From: Enterobacteriaceae bacterium LSJC7
GTDB lineage: Bacteria > Pseudomonadota > Gammaproteobacteria > Enterobacterales > Enterobacteriaceae
Direction: 5' to 3'
DNA: 64,000 nucleotides
Assembly (NCBI GenBank): GCA_000302695.1
Contig: AMFN01000002.1
Coordinates: forward strand, 435,948-499,947
Positions 10,653-20,364 of the stretch are shown here, piece after piece; position 1 is the first letter of the stretch; the number at the start of each line of letters is the position of its first letter. The notes beneath the pieces are model-generated. The model was not told the DNA's origin, did not search any database, and saw only the letters and a program-made list of their open reading frames with translations. Both the position numbers and the translations under genes were made by a program.

Positions 10653-11215
10653 AAAAGTGGCTAGCACTCGCCATGGCGGTTGCACTGAGCGCCTGTAGCA
10701 GTAGCGATGACGGTAAAACGTACTATCAATTACCGGTAGTTTCACAGCCGGTGGTGCAAAACCAGATGCAGAGCGGTACGCACCAGCTGTGGGTTGACCA
10801 GATTACGGTGCCGGATTTCCTTGCCGGTAACGGTGTTGCTTACCAGACCACGGATGTACAGTATGTCATAGCCAGCAGCAACCTGTGGGCCAGCCCGTTG
10901 GATCAGCAGTTGCGTAATACGCTGGTGGCGAATCTGAGCGCTCAGCTACCGGGTTGGGTGGTTTCGTCACAGCCGCTGGGCAGCACTCAGAATGTGGTGA
11001 GCGCCAACGTCACGGGCTTTCACGGTCGCTATGACGGACGTGTGATTGTCAGCGGAGAATGGCTACTTAATTATCAGGGGAAAATCAGTAAGCGCCCGTT
11101 CTGGATTGAGCTAAAACAGCAGCAGGACGGCTACGATGCGATGGTGCAGACGCTGGCTCAGGCCTGGCAGCAGGCGTCGCAGGGTTTAATCAGCCAGATT
11201 GCGCTGTTGCCCTGA
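10649..11215 (+). CDS. pqiC: Outer-membrane lipoprotein PqiC (YmbA)
   Basis: Lipoprotein partner of PqiA/PqiB, placed at the inner leaflet of the outer membrane to receive the PqiB needle. 188 residues; lipoprotein signal with lipobox LSAC, so Cys16 is the lipidated residue. The following SSS contains no Asp at +2, consistent with outer-membrane sorting. The rest is an ABC-type transport auxiliary domain. It is the last gene of the operon and a strong terminator follows. Confidence 0.94.
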   Translation: MKKWLALAMAVALSACSSSDDGKTYYQLPVVSQPVVQNQMQSGTHQLWVDQITVPDFLAGNGVAYQTTDVQYVIASSNLWASPLDQQLRNTLVANLSAQLPGWVVSSQPLGSTQNVVSANVTGFHGRYDGRVIVSGEWLLNYQGKISKRPFWIELKQQQDGYDAMVQTLAQAWQQASQGLISQIALLP

Positions 11216-11231
11216 AATCAGCGTAGAAAAT

Positions 11232-11274
11232 AAAAAAAGCCGCGTGTATCGACATCGATAGGCGCGGCTTTTTC
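11232..11274 (+). terminator. Terminator of the pqi operon
   Basis: An 11-bp stem AAAAAGCCGCG / CGCGGCTTTTT with a run of T lies 17 bases after the pqiC stop. Confidence 0.9.
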
Positions 11275-11461
11275 GTTATTGTAATCGCTTAATATGACAC
11301 TCATTTTGCAAAAAAATGACCGAAATGATTAAAAAGTGTCAATCTGGCGCGAAATTTGCGCATTGACGGTTCTGTCTAATCAAGGTATTCGTTATATGTG
11401 GCTGCACAATTTGTGGTCACTGTTTTCTTTTTCCACAGATCAGAAATGAGGGAAACGAGGC

Positions 11462-11629
11462 ATGAAGAGACAAAAACGAGACCGTCTGGATCGGGCCCAT
11501 CAACGTGGTTATCAGGCTGGCATTGCCGGTCGTTCCAAAGAAATGTGTCCGTATCAGGCACTGAATCAGCGGTCATACTGGCTGGGAGGCTGGCGAGCTG
11601 CCATGGAGGACAGGGCAGTTATTGCCTGA
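11462..11629 (+). CDS. rmf: Ribosome modulation factor RMF
   Basis: Small basic protein that binds the 30S subunit in stationary phase and drives 70S ribosomes into inactive 100S dimers. 55 residues, the same length as E. coli RMF, starting MKRQKRDRLDRAHQRGYQAG and containing SKEMCPYQ and WLGGWR. The ribosome site GGGAAACGAGG precedes the ATG. It is monocistronic, with a hairpin terminator 20 bases downstream shared with the convergent fabA. In E. coli rmf is induced by ppGpp; no operator is obvious here. Confidence 0.96.
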   Translation: MKRQKRDRLDRAHQRGYQAGIAGRSKEMCPYQALNQRSYWLGGWRAAMEDRAVIA

Positions 11630-11648
11630 CTGTGTCTCTTTAAAAAAG

Positions 11649-11671
11649 AAACCTCCGCAATGCGGAGGTTT
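11649..11671. terminator. Bidirectional terminator between rmf and fabA
   Basis: A perfect inverted repeat AAACCTCCGCA / TGCGGAGGTTT, flanked by A-rich sequence on one side and T-rich on the other, lies between the convergent genes. Confidence 0.85.
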
Positions 11672-11700
11672 CGCCTTTCAGGGAAGTGTAAAGCGGGCAA

Positions 11701-12219
11701 TCAGAATGCTGACGTGTCTTTAAACAGACCCACTTTCAAATCGGTGGCGGTATAAATCACGCGGCCATCAACCAGCACTTCGCCGTCGGCCAGGCCCATA
11801 ATCAGGCGGCGGTTCACAACGCGCTTAAAGTGAATACGGTACGTCACCTTTTTAGCACTTGGCAGTACCTGGCCGGTGAACTTCACTTCACCTACGCCCA
11901 GCGCACGGCCTTTGCCTTCACCACCGAGCCAGCCGAGGTAGAAACCCACCAGTTGCCACATCGCATCAAGCCCAAGGCAGCCCGGCATAACCGGATCGCC
12001 GATAAAATGGCAGCCAAAGAACCAGAGGTCAGGATTAATATCCAGCTCGGCTTCAACGTAACCTTTGTCGAAGTTGCCGCCGGTTTCGGTCATTTTTACT
12101 ACGCGGTCCATCATGAGCATGTTGGGAGCCGGCAGCTGTGGGCCTTCAGCGCCAAATAATTCGCCACGTCCGGAGGCAAGAAGGTCTTCTTTTGTATAGG
12201 ATTCGCGTTTATCAACCAT
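11701..12219 (-). CDS. fabA: 3-hydroxydecanoyl-ACP dehydratase/isomerase FabA
   Basis: Introduces the double bond of unsaturated fatty acids: dehydrates 3-hydroxydecanoyl-ACP and isomerises trans-2 to cis-3-decenoyl-ACP. 172 residues, the E. coli length and almost identical to it. The hot-dog fold carries the catalytic His in [18 protein letters not shown] (about residue 71) and the catalytic Asp in LGLDAMWQ (about 85). Upstream lie recognisable FabR and FadR operators, so expression should be activated by FadR and repressed by FabR as in E. coli. Confidence 0.98.
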   Translation of the reverse strand: MVDKRESYTKEDLLASGRGELFGAEGPQLPAPNMLMMDRVVKMTETGGNFDKGYVEAELDINPDLWFFGCHFIGDPVMPGCLGLDAMWQLVGFYLGWLGGEGKGRALGVGEVKFTGQVLPSAKKVTYRIHFKRVVNRRLIMGLADGEVLVDGRVIYTATDLKVGLFKDTSAF

Positions 12220-12257
12220 TTCTGAGGTAAGCCTTTTTCCAGTGAAGGACGCAGATT

Positions 12258-12293
12258 AGCTAACACGTGTACGCTGAACAAGTCCGATCAGTT
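12258..12293 (-). promoter_or_regulatory. FabR and FadR operators upstream of fabA
   Basis: Read on the fabA strand, AACTGATCGGACTTGTT (12277-12293) matches the FadR operator consensus, and AGCGTACACGTGTTAGCT (12258-12275) matches the FabR palindrome. FadR is a known activator of fabA and FabR a known repressor. The FadR site runs six bases into the 3' end of the upstream lonH gene. Confidence 0.85.
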
Positions 12294-14039
12294 GTGGTTG
12301 AACCAGTTGAGCCAGCGTAACGGCCACGGATAACGGTGGCGAGACTCCTGATGATTGGCCTGGGCAATGCGCTCCTGAATAATCTGCAAAAGCGTATTCT
12401 CTCCCGTGCCGTCCCAGGGCTGCGCGGTCAGAAGCGTGATGGCTTCAATCGCATGCTCCACCGACCAAATGTTGAAACTACCTTGTTCTACCGCATCCAG
12501 CACGTCCTGGTGTAAAGACAAGTGGCGCACGTTAGCCGCAGGGATAATCACGCCCTGTTTACCGGTGAGTTCACGTCGCTCACAGATGCGAAAGAAACCT
12601 TCCACCTTTTCATTAAGACCGCCAATGGGCTGGATACGCCCGAACTGATCGACTGAGCCGGTTATTGCAATGCTTTGATTAATGGGCGCGCCAGACAGGG
12701 CGCTTATCAGTGCGCACAGTTCAGCGGCTGAGGCGCTGTCGCCATCGACTTCGCTATAGGACTGCTCGAAAGTCAGCGAGGCAGAAAACGGTAATTGCTG
12801 GTCAAGTTCCAGCTCTGCCATCAGGAATGCCTGCATGATCATCATGCCCTTGGCGTGAATATTGCCGCCAAGCTCTGCCTTGCGCTCAATATCCATAAAC
12901 TCGCCGTCGCCGAAGTGCACCACACAGCTAATGCGTGACGGCTCGCCAAAGGCGCGTGGATGACCCGGGAATTCAATGACCGATAGCGCGTTCACCTGGC
13001 CTTCCTGCTCACCTTCCGTTTCAATCAGAATTTGATCGAGCAGAATTTCATCCTGCATTCGTTCAGCGAGGAAGCCTTCACGCCACGCGCGCTGTTCCAG
13101 CATCTGTGAAAACTGATCTGCGCTAAATGTTTGTTCGCAAAGCGCTGCGACTTCGCGTAGCTGGCGCATCAGCCAGTCCGGGCACAGCGGTAGCGTTTCT
13201 TTATCGCCTGTGTAGCGTACGGCTTCACGTACCATCGGCGTCCAGGCATCGGCTTCGGGGCTGGGCAGGCTGTGCGTTTGGGCAACGTTTTGCACCCAGT
13301 TGCACCAGGCTACAAGCTGCTCTGGTTCCTCAACCTGTAGGTTTTCTTCGTATTCGCTGTAAATTGCGAACTCAGCCAGTTCCGGCTCCGTTTCCTGAAA
13401 GTCAGCCAACGCGTCACGGTCGCCGCACAGCACGACTTTCACCTCCAGCGGCAACGAGGGCACGCTGACAGGCAGCGGGTGCGCTTCATCGGCCGGGAGC
13501 CAGTCAAAGCGCTTCTGGGCAACCATCTGGCGCAAACGCAGCCACAGCAGGGGTTGCAGCAGTACACTGCGCAGTGACAGCACCAGCACCCCACCGTTAG
13601 CACGGTGCAACAGGCCAGGCTGTAGCTCAATCTCGTTACCGTAGCGGCGAACGCTACCAAACAACTGCTCATGTTCAACCCAGTCGGCAACCACGGTTTC
13701 ACCCTGTGCGGCAAAGTTGTCCTGGGCAGAGGTTGCCGGTTGCAGCGTCACGCGGCCGTTTTCAGTCAAGTACAGACCGCCATGCAGCGTGGTCACAGGC
13801 GGCAACATTTCTTTGACTGTTTCACCAAGCAGTGACAAATAGCCGGGTGTTGCCGGGCTTTTTACCAGCATGAAATCAGACGGGCTATAAGGCGTTAAAA
13901 GCTGCGCCAGGCCGTAGCAGAGCCGGGCCTGAAGGCGCTGGAAAAGATCCGTATCGGATGAAGTGGGCTGCGTCACCAGCGTCTGAAGCATCTGCGTTTC
14001 AGGTACCAGGGCTTGCCAGGGGAGTCGATTTATTGTCAA
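12288..14039 (-). CDS. lonH: Lon-like protease homologue LonH (YcbZ)
   Basis: Putative ATP-independent Lon-family peptidase. 583 residues (E. coli 586). The N-terminal part (about 1-330) is a degenerate, lid-like AAA region without a clear Walker A. The C-terminal part (about 340-560) is a Lon proteolytic domain with the catalytic Ser in GDSASAAELCAL and the catalytic Lys in GGLNEKVEGFF. It lies just upstream of fabA on the same strand and ends inside the fabA control region, so read-through into fabA is possible. Confidence 0.93.
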   Translation of the reverse strand: MTINRLPWQALVPETQMLQTLVTQPTSSDTDLFQRLQARLCYGLAQLLTPYSPSDFMLVKSPATPGYLSLLGETVKEMLPPVTTLHGGLYLTENGRVTLQPATSAQDNFAAQGETVVADWVEHEQLFGSVRRYGNEIELQPGLLHRANGGVLVLSLRSVLLQPLLWLRLRQMVAQKRFDWLPADEAHPLPVSVPSLPLEVKVVLCGDRDALADFQETEPELAEFAIYSEYEENLQVEEPEQLVAWCNWVQNVAQTHSLPSPEADAWTPMVREAVRYTGDKETLPLCPDWLMRQLREVAALCEQTFSADQFSQMLEQRAWREGFLAERMQDEILLDQILIETEGEQEGQVNALSVIEFPGHPRAFGEPSRISCVVHFGDGEFMDIERKAELGGNIHAKGMMIMQAFLMAELELDQQLPFSASLTFEQSYSEVDGDSASAAELCALISALSGAPINQSIAITGSVDQFGRIQPIGGLNEKVEGFFRICERRELTGKQGVIIPAANVRHLSLHQDVLDAVEQGSFNIWSVEHAIEAITLLTAQPWDGTGENTLLQIIQERIAQANHQESRHRYPWPLRWLNWFNHN

Positions 14040-14217
14040 AGTCTTCTGCGTTTGGTTGAAGGCTAAAGGCGCGATTATACAGGATACGCGTGTGCTTCAC
14101 ACGGATAAGCGCCTGCTGTAGCTTATTTTAGGCTGTGCCTCACACTGTGATTTCCCCTCAGCAAAGCGCTGAAAAACTGTTATCCTGAAAGAGTTACACG
14201 GTCACCCTGAGATCAGC

Positions 14218-14670
14218 ATGAAATATCAGCAACTGGAAAATCTCGAAAGCGGCTGGAAATGGAAATATCTGGTGAAAAAGCACCGGGAAGGAGAACCTGT
14301 TACCCGTTATCTGGAAGCCAGTGCGGCAAAGGAGGCGGTGGACATTCTTCTTGGCATGGAAAATAAGCCCGTGCAGGTTCATAGCTGGATGGAAAAGCAT
14401 ATGAATCCGGCGCTTGTTAACCGCATGAAGCAGACGATTCGGGCACGCCGTAAACGCCATTTCAATGCCGAGCATCAGCACACGCGTAAGAAATCAATCG
14501 ACCTTGAATACCTGGTGTGGCAGCGTCTGGCGGCACTGGCTCAGCGCCGCGGTATCACGCTGTCTGAAACCATTGTGCAGCTTATTGAAGATGCAGAACG
14601 TAAAGAGCAGTACGCCTCGCAGATGTCTACGCTTAAAGAGGACTTACAGGCATTGTTGAAGAAAAAGTAG
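14218..14670 (+). CDS. matP: Macrodomain Ter protein MatP
   Basis: Organises the replication-terminus macrodomain by binding matS sites and links it to the divisome through ZapB. 150 residues, equal to E. coli. The N-terminal four-helix bundle (about 1-100) includes [17 protein letters not shown]; a ribbon-helix-helix DNA-binding part follows at about 105-135 ([20 protein letters not shown]), and a C-terminal coiled coil tetramerises. I saw no convincing matS site within this window. Confidence 0.96.
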   Translation: MKYQQLENLESGWKWKYLVKKHREGEPVTRYLEASAAKEAVDILLGMENKPVQVHSWMEKHMNPALVNRMKQTIRARRKRHFNAEHQHTRKKSIDLEYLVWQRLAALAQRRGITLSETIVQLIEDAERKEQYASQMSTLKEDLQALLKKK

Positions 14671-14835
14671 GGCGGTTCAGGTTGTCTTCGCAGGCTGGAT
14701 TGCCATGACGTTATCTTACCCACAGTAATTTCGCAGTAGCAAACTCGTGCCACAGGGTTTATGCCAGCTGTCATACAGCAGCAAAAACACCGACGTAACC
14801 TGTACCTGCCATAGTCATACTGACTCAGAGACAAT

Positions 14836-14863
14836 AAAAAACCCCGCCGAAGCGGGGTTTTTT
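14836..14863. terminator. Terminator downstream of ompA (bidirectional)
   Basis: A 12-bp stem AAAAAACCCCGC / GCGGGGTTTTTT with tetraloop CGAA lies 16 bases beyond the ompA stop; its T-run serves ompA on the minus strand and any matP read-through on the plus strand. Confidence 0.92.
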
Positions 14864-14878
14864 GCATCAGTTGATAAC

Positions 14879-15952
14879 TTAAGCCTGCGGCTGAGTTACA
14901 ACGTCTTTGATGCCTTTAACTTCGATTTCTACGCGACGATCCGGAGCCAGGCAGTCGATCAGAGCTGCGCGAGCTTTAACGTTGTCACAAGTGCTGCCGG
15001 TAACCGGGTTAGATTCGCCCATGCCACGTGCAGAGATCTTGTTAGACGGGATGCCTTTAGAGATCAGGTAGTCAACAACAGACTGAGCACGTTTCTCAGA
15101 CAGCTTCTGGTTGTAAGCGTCAGAACCGATGCGGTCAGTGAAGCCCAGAACAACTACAGAACCGTCTTTCGGATCCAGGTTGCTCAGCTGGGTGTACATC
15201 TGATCCAGCGCCTGCTGGCCTTCCGGCTTCAGGGTAGCTTTGTTGAAGTTGAACAGAACGTCAGACTTCAGAGTGAAGTGCTTGGTCTGTACTTCCGGAG
15301 CCGGAGCCGGTACCGGAGCAACTACCGGTGCCGGAGCGTCCTGACCGAAACGGTAAGAAACACCCAGGCTCAGCATGCCGTTGTCCGGACGGGTACCAAC
15401 GGTGTGTGCATCACCGATGTTGTTAACCCACTGGTATTCCAGACGGGTAGCGACATCTTTGGTTACAGCCCACTCTAAGCCAGCAGCGTACAGCGGAGAA
15501 ACGCCGGTGTCGTGGTCTTTCAGACGGTCACCCAGTGCGTTTTTCGCAGAGGAGTCAGCGCGCCATACCATACCACCCAGACGGGTGTAGATGTCCAGAT
15601 CGTCAAGGATCGGGTAGCTCAGTTTAGCGGTAGCCTGAATGCCCTGTGCTTTGAACGCACCGTTTTCAGTGTTACCAGTGTATTCCATGCGGCCCAGCCA
15701 GTCGTAACCCAGTTCAAAACCAACATACGGGTTAACCTGGTAGCCACCGAAAGCACCTGCGCCCAGCTGGCTTTCGTGAGTAGAACCGTTGCCAATGCCG
15801 CGGTCATAGCCATTGCCGTAGAAGCCAGTGTCGTGGTACTGAGACCAGCCCAGTTTAGCACCTGCGTACCAGGTATTATCTTTCGGAGCGGCCTGCGCTA
15901 CGGTAGCGAAGCCAGCCAGTGCCACTGCAATCGCGATAGCTGTCTTTTTCAT
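14879..15952 (-). CDS. ompA: Outer-membrane porin A (OmpA)
   Basis: Abundant outer-membrane protein that ties the membrane to peptidoglycan. 357 residues (E. coli 346). Signal peptide [21 protein letters not shown], then an eight-strand barrel (mature residues about 1-175), a Pro/Ala hinge ([15 protein letters not shown]) and an OmpA-like peptidoglycan-binding domain with [13 protein letters not shown] and the Asp/Arg meso-diaminopimelate ligands. The extra length lies mainly in surface loops such as [15 protein letters not shown], where species differ. Confidence 0.98.
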   Translation of the reverse strand: MKKTAIAIAVALAGFATVAQAAPKDNTWYAGAKLGWSQYHDTGFYGNGYDRGIGNGSTHESQLGAGAFGGYQVNPYVGFELGYDWLGRMEYTGNTENGAFKAQGIQATAKLSYPILDDLDIYTRLGGMVWRADSSAKNALGDRLKDHDTGVSPLYAAGLEWAVTKDVATRLEYQWVNNIGDAHTVGTRPDNGMLSLGVSYRFGQDAPAPVVAPVPAPAPEVQTKHFTLKSDVLFNFNKATLKPEGQQALDQMYTQLSNLDPKDGSVVVLGFTDRIGSDAYNQKLSEKRAQSVVDYLISKGIPSNKISARGMGESNPVTGSTCDNVKARAALIDCLAPDRRVEIEVKGIKDVVTQPQA

Positions 15953-16127
15953 TTTTGCGCCTCGTTATCATCCAAAAATTCCACGGGCTTTAAATTTAGT
16001 GTTTTCAAAGCCCACGGTTAAATCCTTTGCCTGGGTCAGTGCTCAGTTATAACTTTACCGCTCATAGCGGTTTATCAATGAGCAACCCCGGCGACGTAAA
16101 GTCTACAACGTAGTTGGAAACTTACAA
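15953..16127 (-). promoter_or_regulatory. ompA promoter and long 5' leader
   Basis: On the minus strand, -35 TTGTAA (16122-16127) and -10 TAGACT (16100-16105) are 16 bases apart, giving a leader of about 140 bases as in E. coli. The end of the leader reads GATGATAACGAGGCGCAAA before the ATG. In E. coli this is the ribosome site targeted by the sRNA MicA, and the leader hairpins stabilise the mRNA; I infer the same here. The remaining DNA up to the sulA stop at 16316 shows no gene. Confidence 0.8.
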
Positions 16128-16315
16128 GTGTGAAGACTGTCAAAACCCCAGGAAAAGTTGGTGGAAATAAACATTTACTTACATTTTGGTATAAAAAATA
16201 GACAGTTCGCGCGGCGGTGAATAGCCAGGGAAGCCCGCTGGGCTGCGCTTTTGCTCGTTTTGTCAGTAACCTGGAGGAGTGTCAAAAAAAATACCAGGAA
16301 TAATCCTAAATTTAC

Positions 16316-16813
16316 TTAATGATACAAATTGGAGTGAATTTTTAGGCCGTTTCGTGGTCTTGAGCCTGAAGTCCGGCTGTAATCCGGGCGCATAATTAAC
16401 CCAATCGCACACCCTTCTTCGGCAGATCTTGAGAGCAAATTATGCTCTTCATCCGTCAGCGGCTGCGCCAGCCAGCCAATCACTACGCTGTAATTCCCGG
16501 TACGTAACGCTTTTGCCATCGCCGCTACAGACATAACTGGCAACTGCATCATTTTATTGAGTGGAAGTCCCGCTGAGCGAGCCCACTCGCGGCTTAGCCT
16601 GCTCTGTGGCGTGAGCCAGAGCTGCCAGCGCGACTGCTGACCGAGCTGCTGTAATAAAGGAAGCAGCATGTGGGTCAATAAAGGGCTTGCGTCGTCATAG
16701 CTGACTTCGCTTATCAGACCCTGAATATTACGGTCTGATTTGGCGCAGGCGCTAACGGCACTGGCAGTATAGCCCGCATTTGTAGAAATGGCGTTATAAG
16801 CAGGTAAGTACAT
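16316..16813 (-). CDS. sulA: SOS-induced cell division inhibitor SulA
   Basis: Binds FtsZ and blocks division during DNA damage; degraded by Lon. 165 residues (E. coli 169). The N-terminal 35 residues diverge, while the core [32 protein letters not shown] and the C-terminal Lon-recognition tail [10 protein letters not shown] are conserved. A LexA box lies 24 bases upstream of the ATG. Adjacent to ompA on the same strand, as in other enterobacteria. Confidence 0.96.
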   Translation of the reverse strand: MYLPAYNAISTNAGYTASAVSACAKSDRNIQGLISEVSYDDASPLLTHMLLPLLQQLGQQSRWQLWLTPQSRLSREWARSAGLPLNKMMQLPVMSVAAMAKALRTGNYSVVIGWLAQPLTDEEHNLLSRSAEEGCAIGLIMRPDYSRTSGSRPRNGLKIHSNLYH

Positions 16814-16836
16814 AGTGTCTCCACTCCCGTGGGTTA

Positions 16837-16852
16837 CTGTATGTATATACAG
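16837..16852 (-). promoter_or_regulatory. LexA (SOS) box of sulA
   Basis: CTGTATGTATATACAG fits the LexA consensus CTGT-N8-ACAG exactly and lies directly upstream of sulA. It should make sulA part of the SOS regulon. Confidence 0.95.
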
Positions 16853-17021
16853 TAATGCCTGATCGGGTAAAGATCAACCAGAATTTTTTGAAAGCATCTC
16901 GCATTTTCATCCTGGTCTTGGTGAATACGTATTGCCCTTCAGCCATAAGTTGCCTATTTTGCCAAGAAGCAGAACGGCTAACGAATATCGGTGTTTACTC
17001 TTTGATTTTTAAGGTTGAATA

Positions 17022-17648
17022 ATGAAGGATGAGAGCTATGTGAAGATAAGTGAGGCTCGCGCTTATCTCTCCATATTGGGTGAAATTCGTAGCCGAGCGT
17101 TATTTGGGGGCTACAGCTTATCTGTTGATGACACCATATTTGCGATGGTGGCGGAAGGAGAGCTTTATCTGCGGGCCAGTGAGCAGAGCGTGGATTATTT
17201 CCGTAAGGAAAAGGCACCGTTGCTGACCTGGTTTAAGCGTGGGCGTCAGGTTAGCCTGAATTACTACAAGGTAGATGAGGCGTTGTGGCAGAACGCACCG
17301 CAGTTAATCGAACTGTCATTACAGGCCCTGGAAGGGGCGAGGCTTGAAAAAGTGCAGCGCGCCTGTGACCGCAGGCTAAAAGACCTGCCGAATATCAGCA
17401 CAGGTATTGAAAATATGCTGTTGATGGCCGGTATTCATAGCGTTGAGCAGCTTTATCGCGTTGGAGCAAAGCGGGTCTGGATAAGGGTGCGTAAGGTCAA
17501 CAGAACGGCAAGCACCCGTCTGCTGCTTGCGCTCGCCGGTGCAATTTCAGGCCAGCATGAAGCCGCGCTCCCAAAGCAAACGCGTCGGGAGCTACTGGCC
17601 TGGGCTGCGGAACATATTGCCAGAGAAGCGCGGCGTTCAGGCAGTTAA
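17022..17648 (+). CDS. sxy: CRP-S regulator Sxy/TfoX
   Basis: Co-activator that works with cAMP-CRP at CRP-S sites to turn on competence and DNA-uptake genes. 208 residues (E. coli 209). TfoX N-terminal domain (about 1-100; SRALFGGYSLSVDDTIFAMV, LNYYKVDEALW) and TfoX C-terminal helix-rich domain (about 115-195; RLKDLPNISTGIENML). The C-terminal half is clearly less conserved relative to E. coli than the neighbouring genes. It is divergent from sulA, and its stop overlaps the convergent yccS stop by four bases. Confidence 0.93.
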   Translation: MKDESYVKISEARAYLSILGEIRSRALFGGYSLSVDDTIFAMVAEGELYLRASEQSVDYFRKEKAPLLTWFKRGRQVSLNYYKVDEALWQNAPQLIELSLQALEGARLEKVQRACDRRLKDLPNISTGIENMLLMAGIHSVEQLYRVGAKRVWIRVRKVNRTASTRLLLALAGAISGQHEAALPKQTRRELLAWAAEHIAREARRSGS

Positions 17649-19765
17649 TGAATTTGCTGTTGTAGACGCGATAGCTCAGGCAGCAGGGCTATGAGCAACG
17701 TAATTTGCTGAACCACCAGCTGTTCTTTGCTGCCAGGTTCAGGGACAAATTTTTCCAGGCGCGACAGGATGTCGCCCTGCATTTGCGCCAGTCGGGTCTT
17801 ATCGACATCCTGGTGGTACAGCGCGCCATCAACATAAGACACCGCATCCGTCAGCAAGGCCAACGTTTGTGGATTGGTAATTTTGTCTCTGTGTGCACCC
17901 AGCGTAGAAATATAGCTATTAAAGGTGTGATTCAGACAAAGCAGCCTGAAGGCGGTTTCACGTTTCTCTGGCGTGGCATCGGGTTCTGACGACATATTTG
18001 AAACCACAGAGGCCAACTCGGCATCGCGCCCATAGGCGTCGCGGCGGGCGACGCGATAGGCCAGACGGTTATCCCTTCCCTGATGATATTGCTCCAGTAC
18101 GGCATCCAGATAACGGCAGTTGGCGTTAAACGCGCGCGAAACCACCTGTGGCAGGCGGCGAAAACGCCAGTCGGGCCAGATAAAGCTGACGGCAGCCCAG
18201 GCAATAGCGCAACCCAACAGGGTGTCAAAAATACGCGGTATCGCCACTTCAAAACCTTCGCCAAGCAGGTTGAAGCACAGCAGCACCAGCAGCGTAATGA
18301 ACATGGTGGCATGTGCGTACTGCACGTTGCGAAAGGCAAAAAAGAGCACACCGGTAATAACAATCAGCGCCAGCTGACCTGCGACCGATGGCACCAGCAG
18401 CAACACCGGCAGGCCAACCGCAACGCCAATCAGCGTGCCGATGATGCGCAACGCCAGACGCCGCCGTGTGGCGTTGTAGTTCGGCTGGCAGACAAACAGG
18501 CTGGTCAGCAAAATCCAGTAGCCGTGCTGCAGGCCGGTCAGCTGAATAAAGGCGTAACCAATGCACAGCACGACCGACATGCGCACCGCATGGCGAAACA
18601 GCGCAGATTCGGGGGTGAGGTTGCTGCGCAGTCGTAGCCAGACATCGCTCACACCGTGCAGTCCATCATCAGAAAGGCGGTTGTCTGAGGTCGGCTTTTC
18701 CATCGCCTGTTCAGATTCAATAGTGGCAAGCTGGGCATCAATGGCGCGCAGGTTGTTAATCAGAAAGTGAATCGCTTCACGGTCGGTGTCGTGCTGCTCA
18801 AAAGGCAGGCGCTCAATGGCGGCATCAAGATGGGCAAACGCCCGCTCAAAACGGGGGTCATGCTGATACGGCTCTCGCAGCAGAATAGAGCGAGCCAGCT
18901 GCTGGCAGGCCAGACCCTGCATGGAGAGCAGGCGCTGGAAGCGAAACATCACATCGCTGTGGCGGAACTTATCGCGCAGGGTCTGATACTGAACGTGAGA
19001 CGAACTGGCGCGCTCATGAATATCCTGCGCCACAAAATAATAATGCAGCGTTCTGCGTGTGCCGCGCTGGCCCCGGTCACCGCGCAGGCGGGTTAATAAG
19101 GTGGCTTTGGTTTGGTTGAGTATGTCGACAAGCTGCCCGTTTGCCATCGCGAGAGACACCAGTGGAGCCTGGCTTTCATCTTCAAGGTCGGGATCAAACA
19201 GGCGCGATTTAAGCTCCAGATAATAGGCCAGTTGCTCATAGCAACGCGCCAGGCTGTCCTGAAGTGGCCGCACCGGGAAAATCAGGTGTCCGGTCAGTGT
19301 CAGCAGGTTGTACCACACCGCCCCGGTGAGCAGCAGCAGCGGCTGAATATACCATTGCTCGAAAAGCGTAATGCCGAGCATGGTATAAATCGCAATCAGC
19401 AGTGCGCCAAACGCAATGGTGGCGTAACGCTGCCCAAGCCCGCCGAGCAGAATAAACCCGCTGGTGGAGGCCATCAGACCGAGAGCAAACAGCCACGGCC
19501 AGGGAAACAGCAACTCTACCGAGGCTGAGGCAACAAAAAAACACACCAGCGTAATCACCAGATTGCGCAGGCGGCCAGTCAGTCTGTCGTCAAGATCGGC
19601 CAGCGCCGCAGCCACCACGCCGAGCGTGAGTGGAATAGTGAGTTTTACTTCATCTAACCACCAGGGTAGTGCTGCCGCGCCGCTCAGGGCGATAAAAATA
19701 CGCAGGTTATAAAGCCAGGCGCTACTCCATATGTAACGGCGCAGCAGGGGACTCAGTTTAGGCAC
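17645..19765 (-). CDS. yccS: YccS/YhfK family integral membrane protein
   Basis: Inner-membrane protein of the FUSC family (aromatic-acid exporter-like); no substrate is established. About 706 residues with a GTG start at 19763-19765 (VPKLSPLLRRYIW), chosen because AAAGGAA precedes it, homology to E. coli YccS begins there, and it sits ten bases after the yccF stop. An open frame extends upstream into yccF. Layout: N-terminal cluster of about six hydrophobic segments (20-170), a cytoplasmic region, a second cluster (about 400-530) and a cytoplasmic C-terminal domain. Likely co-transcribed with yccF. Confidence 0.9.
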   Translation of the reverse strand: MPKLSPLLRRYIWSSAWLYNLRIFIALSGAAALPWWLDEVKLTIPLTLGVVAAALADLDDRLTGRLRNLVITLVCFFVASASVELLFPWPWLFALGLMASTSGFILLGGLGQRYATIAFGALLIAIYTMLGITLFEQWYIQPLLLLTGAVWYNLLTLTGHLIFPVRPLQDSLARCYEQLAYYLELKSRLFDPDLEDESQAPLVSLAMANGQLVDILNQTKATLLTRLRGDRGQRGTRRTLHYYFVAQDIHERASSSHVQYQTLRDKFRHSDVMFRFQRLLSMQGLACQQLARSILLREPYQHDPRFERAFAHLDAAIERLPFEQHDTDREAIHFLINNLRAIDAQLATIESEQAMEKPTSDNRLSDDGLHGVSDVWLRLRSNLTPESALFRHAVRMSVVLCIGYAFIQLTGLQHGYWILLTSLFVCQPNYNATRRRLALRIIGTLIGVAVGLPVLLLVPSVAGQLALIVITGVLFFAFRNVQYAHATMFITLLVLLCFNLLGEGFEVAIPRIFDTLLGCAIAWAAVSFIWPDWRFRRLPQVVSRAFNANCRYLDAVLEQYHQGRDNRLAYRVARRDAYGRDAELASVVSNMSSEPDATPEKRETAFRLLCLNHTFNSYISTLGAHRDKITNPQTLALLTDAVSYVDGALYHQDVDKTRLAQMQGDILSRLEKFVPEPGSKEQLVVQQITLLIALLPELSRLQQQIH

Positions 19766-19775
19766 GTGGGTTCCT

Positions 19776-20225
19776 TTATTCACCAAAACGACGACGTGCG
19801 TTGGCATCACGTGCAGCACGCGCGGTTTCCACAGAAACAACGCGGCGTCCAACCGGCCACAGGGCAATGGCGGCAATTTTAAAATTAGCGATACCGACAG
19901 GAATGCCGATGATGGTCAGACATTGCGCAATGCCTGCGGTGATGTGCAACAGGCACAGCCACCAGCCGAAAAATAGCACCCAAAAAATATTCAGCAGCGT
20001 GCCGCCTGCGTTCATGACGCTACTCTTGCTATCCGGGGTCAGCACGTCAACGTGCACGGCCTCGTTACCAAACGGCAGCAAAGACAATTTGGTGATTTCC
20101 CAGCAGGAGCGGGTCAGCGGCAGGGTAAAAATCAGTACAATGCTGACGAGGGTTGCCAGCAGCCATGACAGCGTGGTTAAAAAACCACCCAGTACAAAAT
20201 TGAGAATATTAAGAACGGTACGCAT
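19776..20225 (-). CDS. yccF: YccF, DUF307 inner-membrane protein
   Basis: Small inner-membrane protein of unknown function. 149 residues (E. coli 148), with hydrophobic segments at about 5-35 and 70-115 and the conserved stretches TLPLTRSCWEITKLSLLPFG and IGIPVGIANFKIAAIALWP. The frame is open 50 codons upstream, overlapping the start of helD, but homology begins at MRTVLNILNFVLGG. First gene of a yccF-yccS pair, divergent from helD. Confidence 0.93.
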   Translation of the reverse strand: MRTVLNILNFVLGGFLTTLSWLLATLVSIVLIFTLPLTRSCWEITKLSLLPFGNEAVHVDVLTPDSKSSVMNAGGTLLNIFWVLFFGWWLCLLHITAGIAQCLTIIGIPVGIANFKIAAIALWPVGRRVVSVETARAARDANARRRFGE

Positions 20226-20364
20226 AATCTCCCCTGATTGACCGTACATCGGTATAAAATCGGTAATTGTGCTAATTGTATCGTGTTTTTGCCTGGAGCG
20301 TGATTTCTCTGACGGGTAAACTGGCGGCCTCCTGAGCAACTGAACGAGCGGGAACAGAAGCAGC

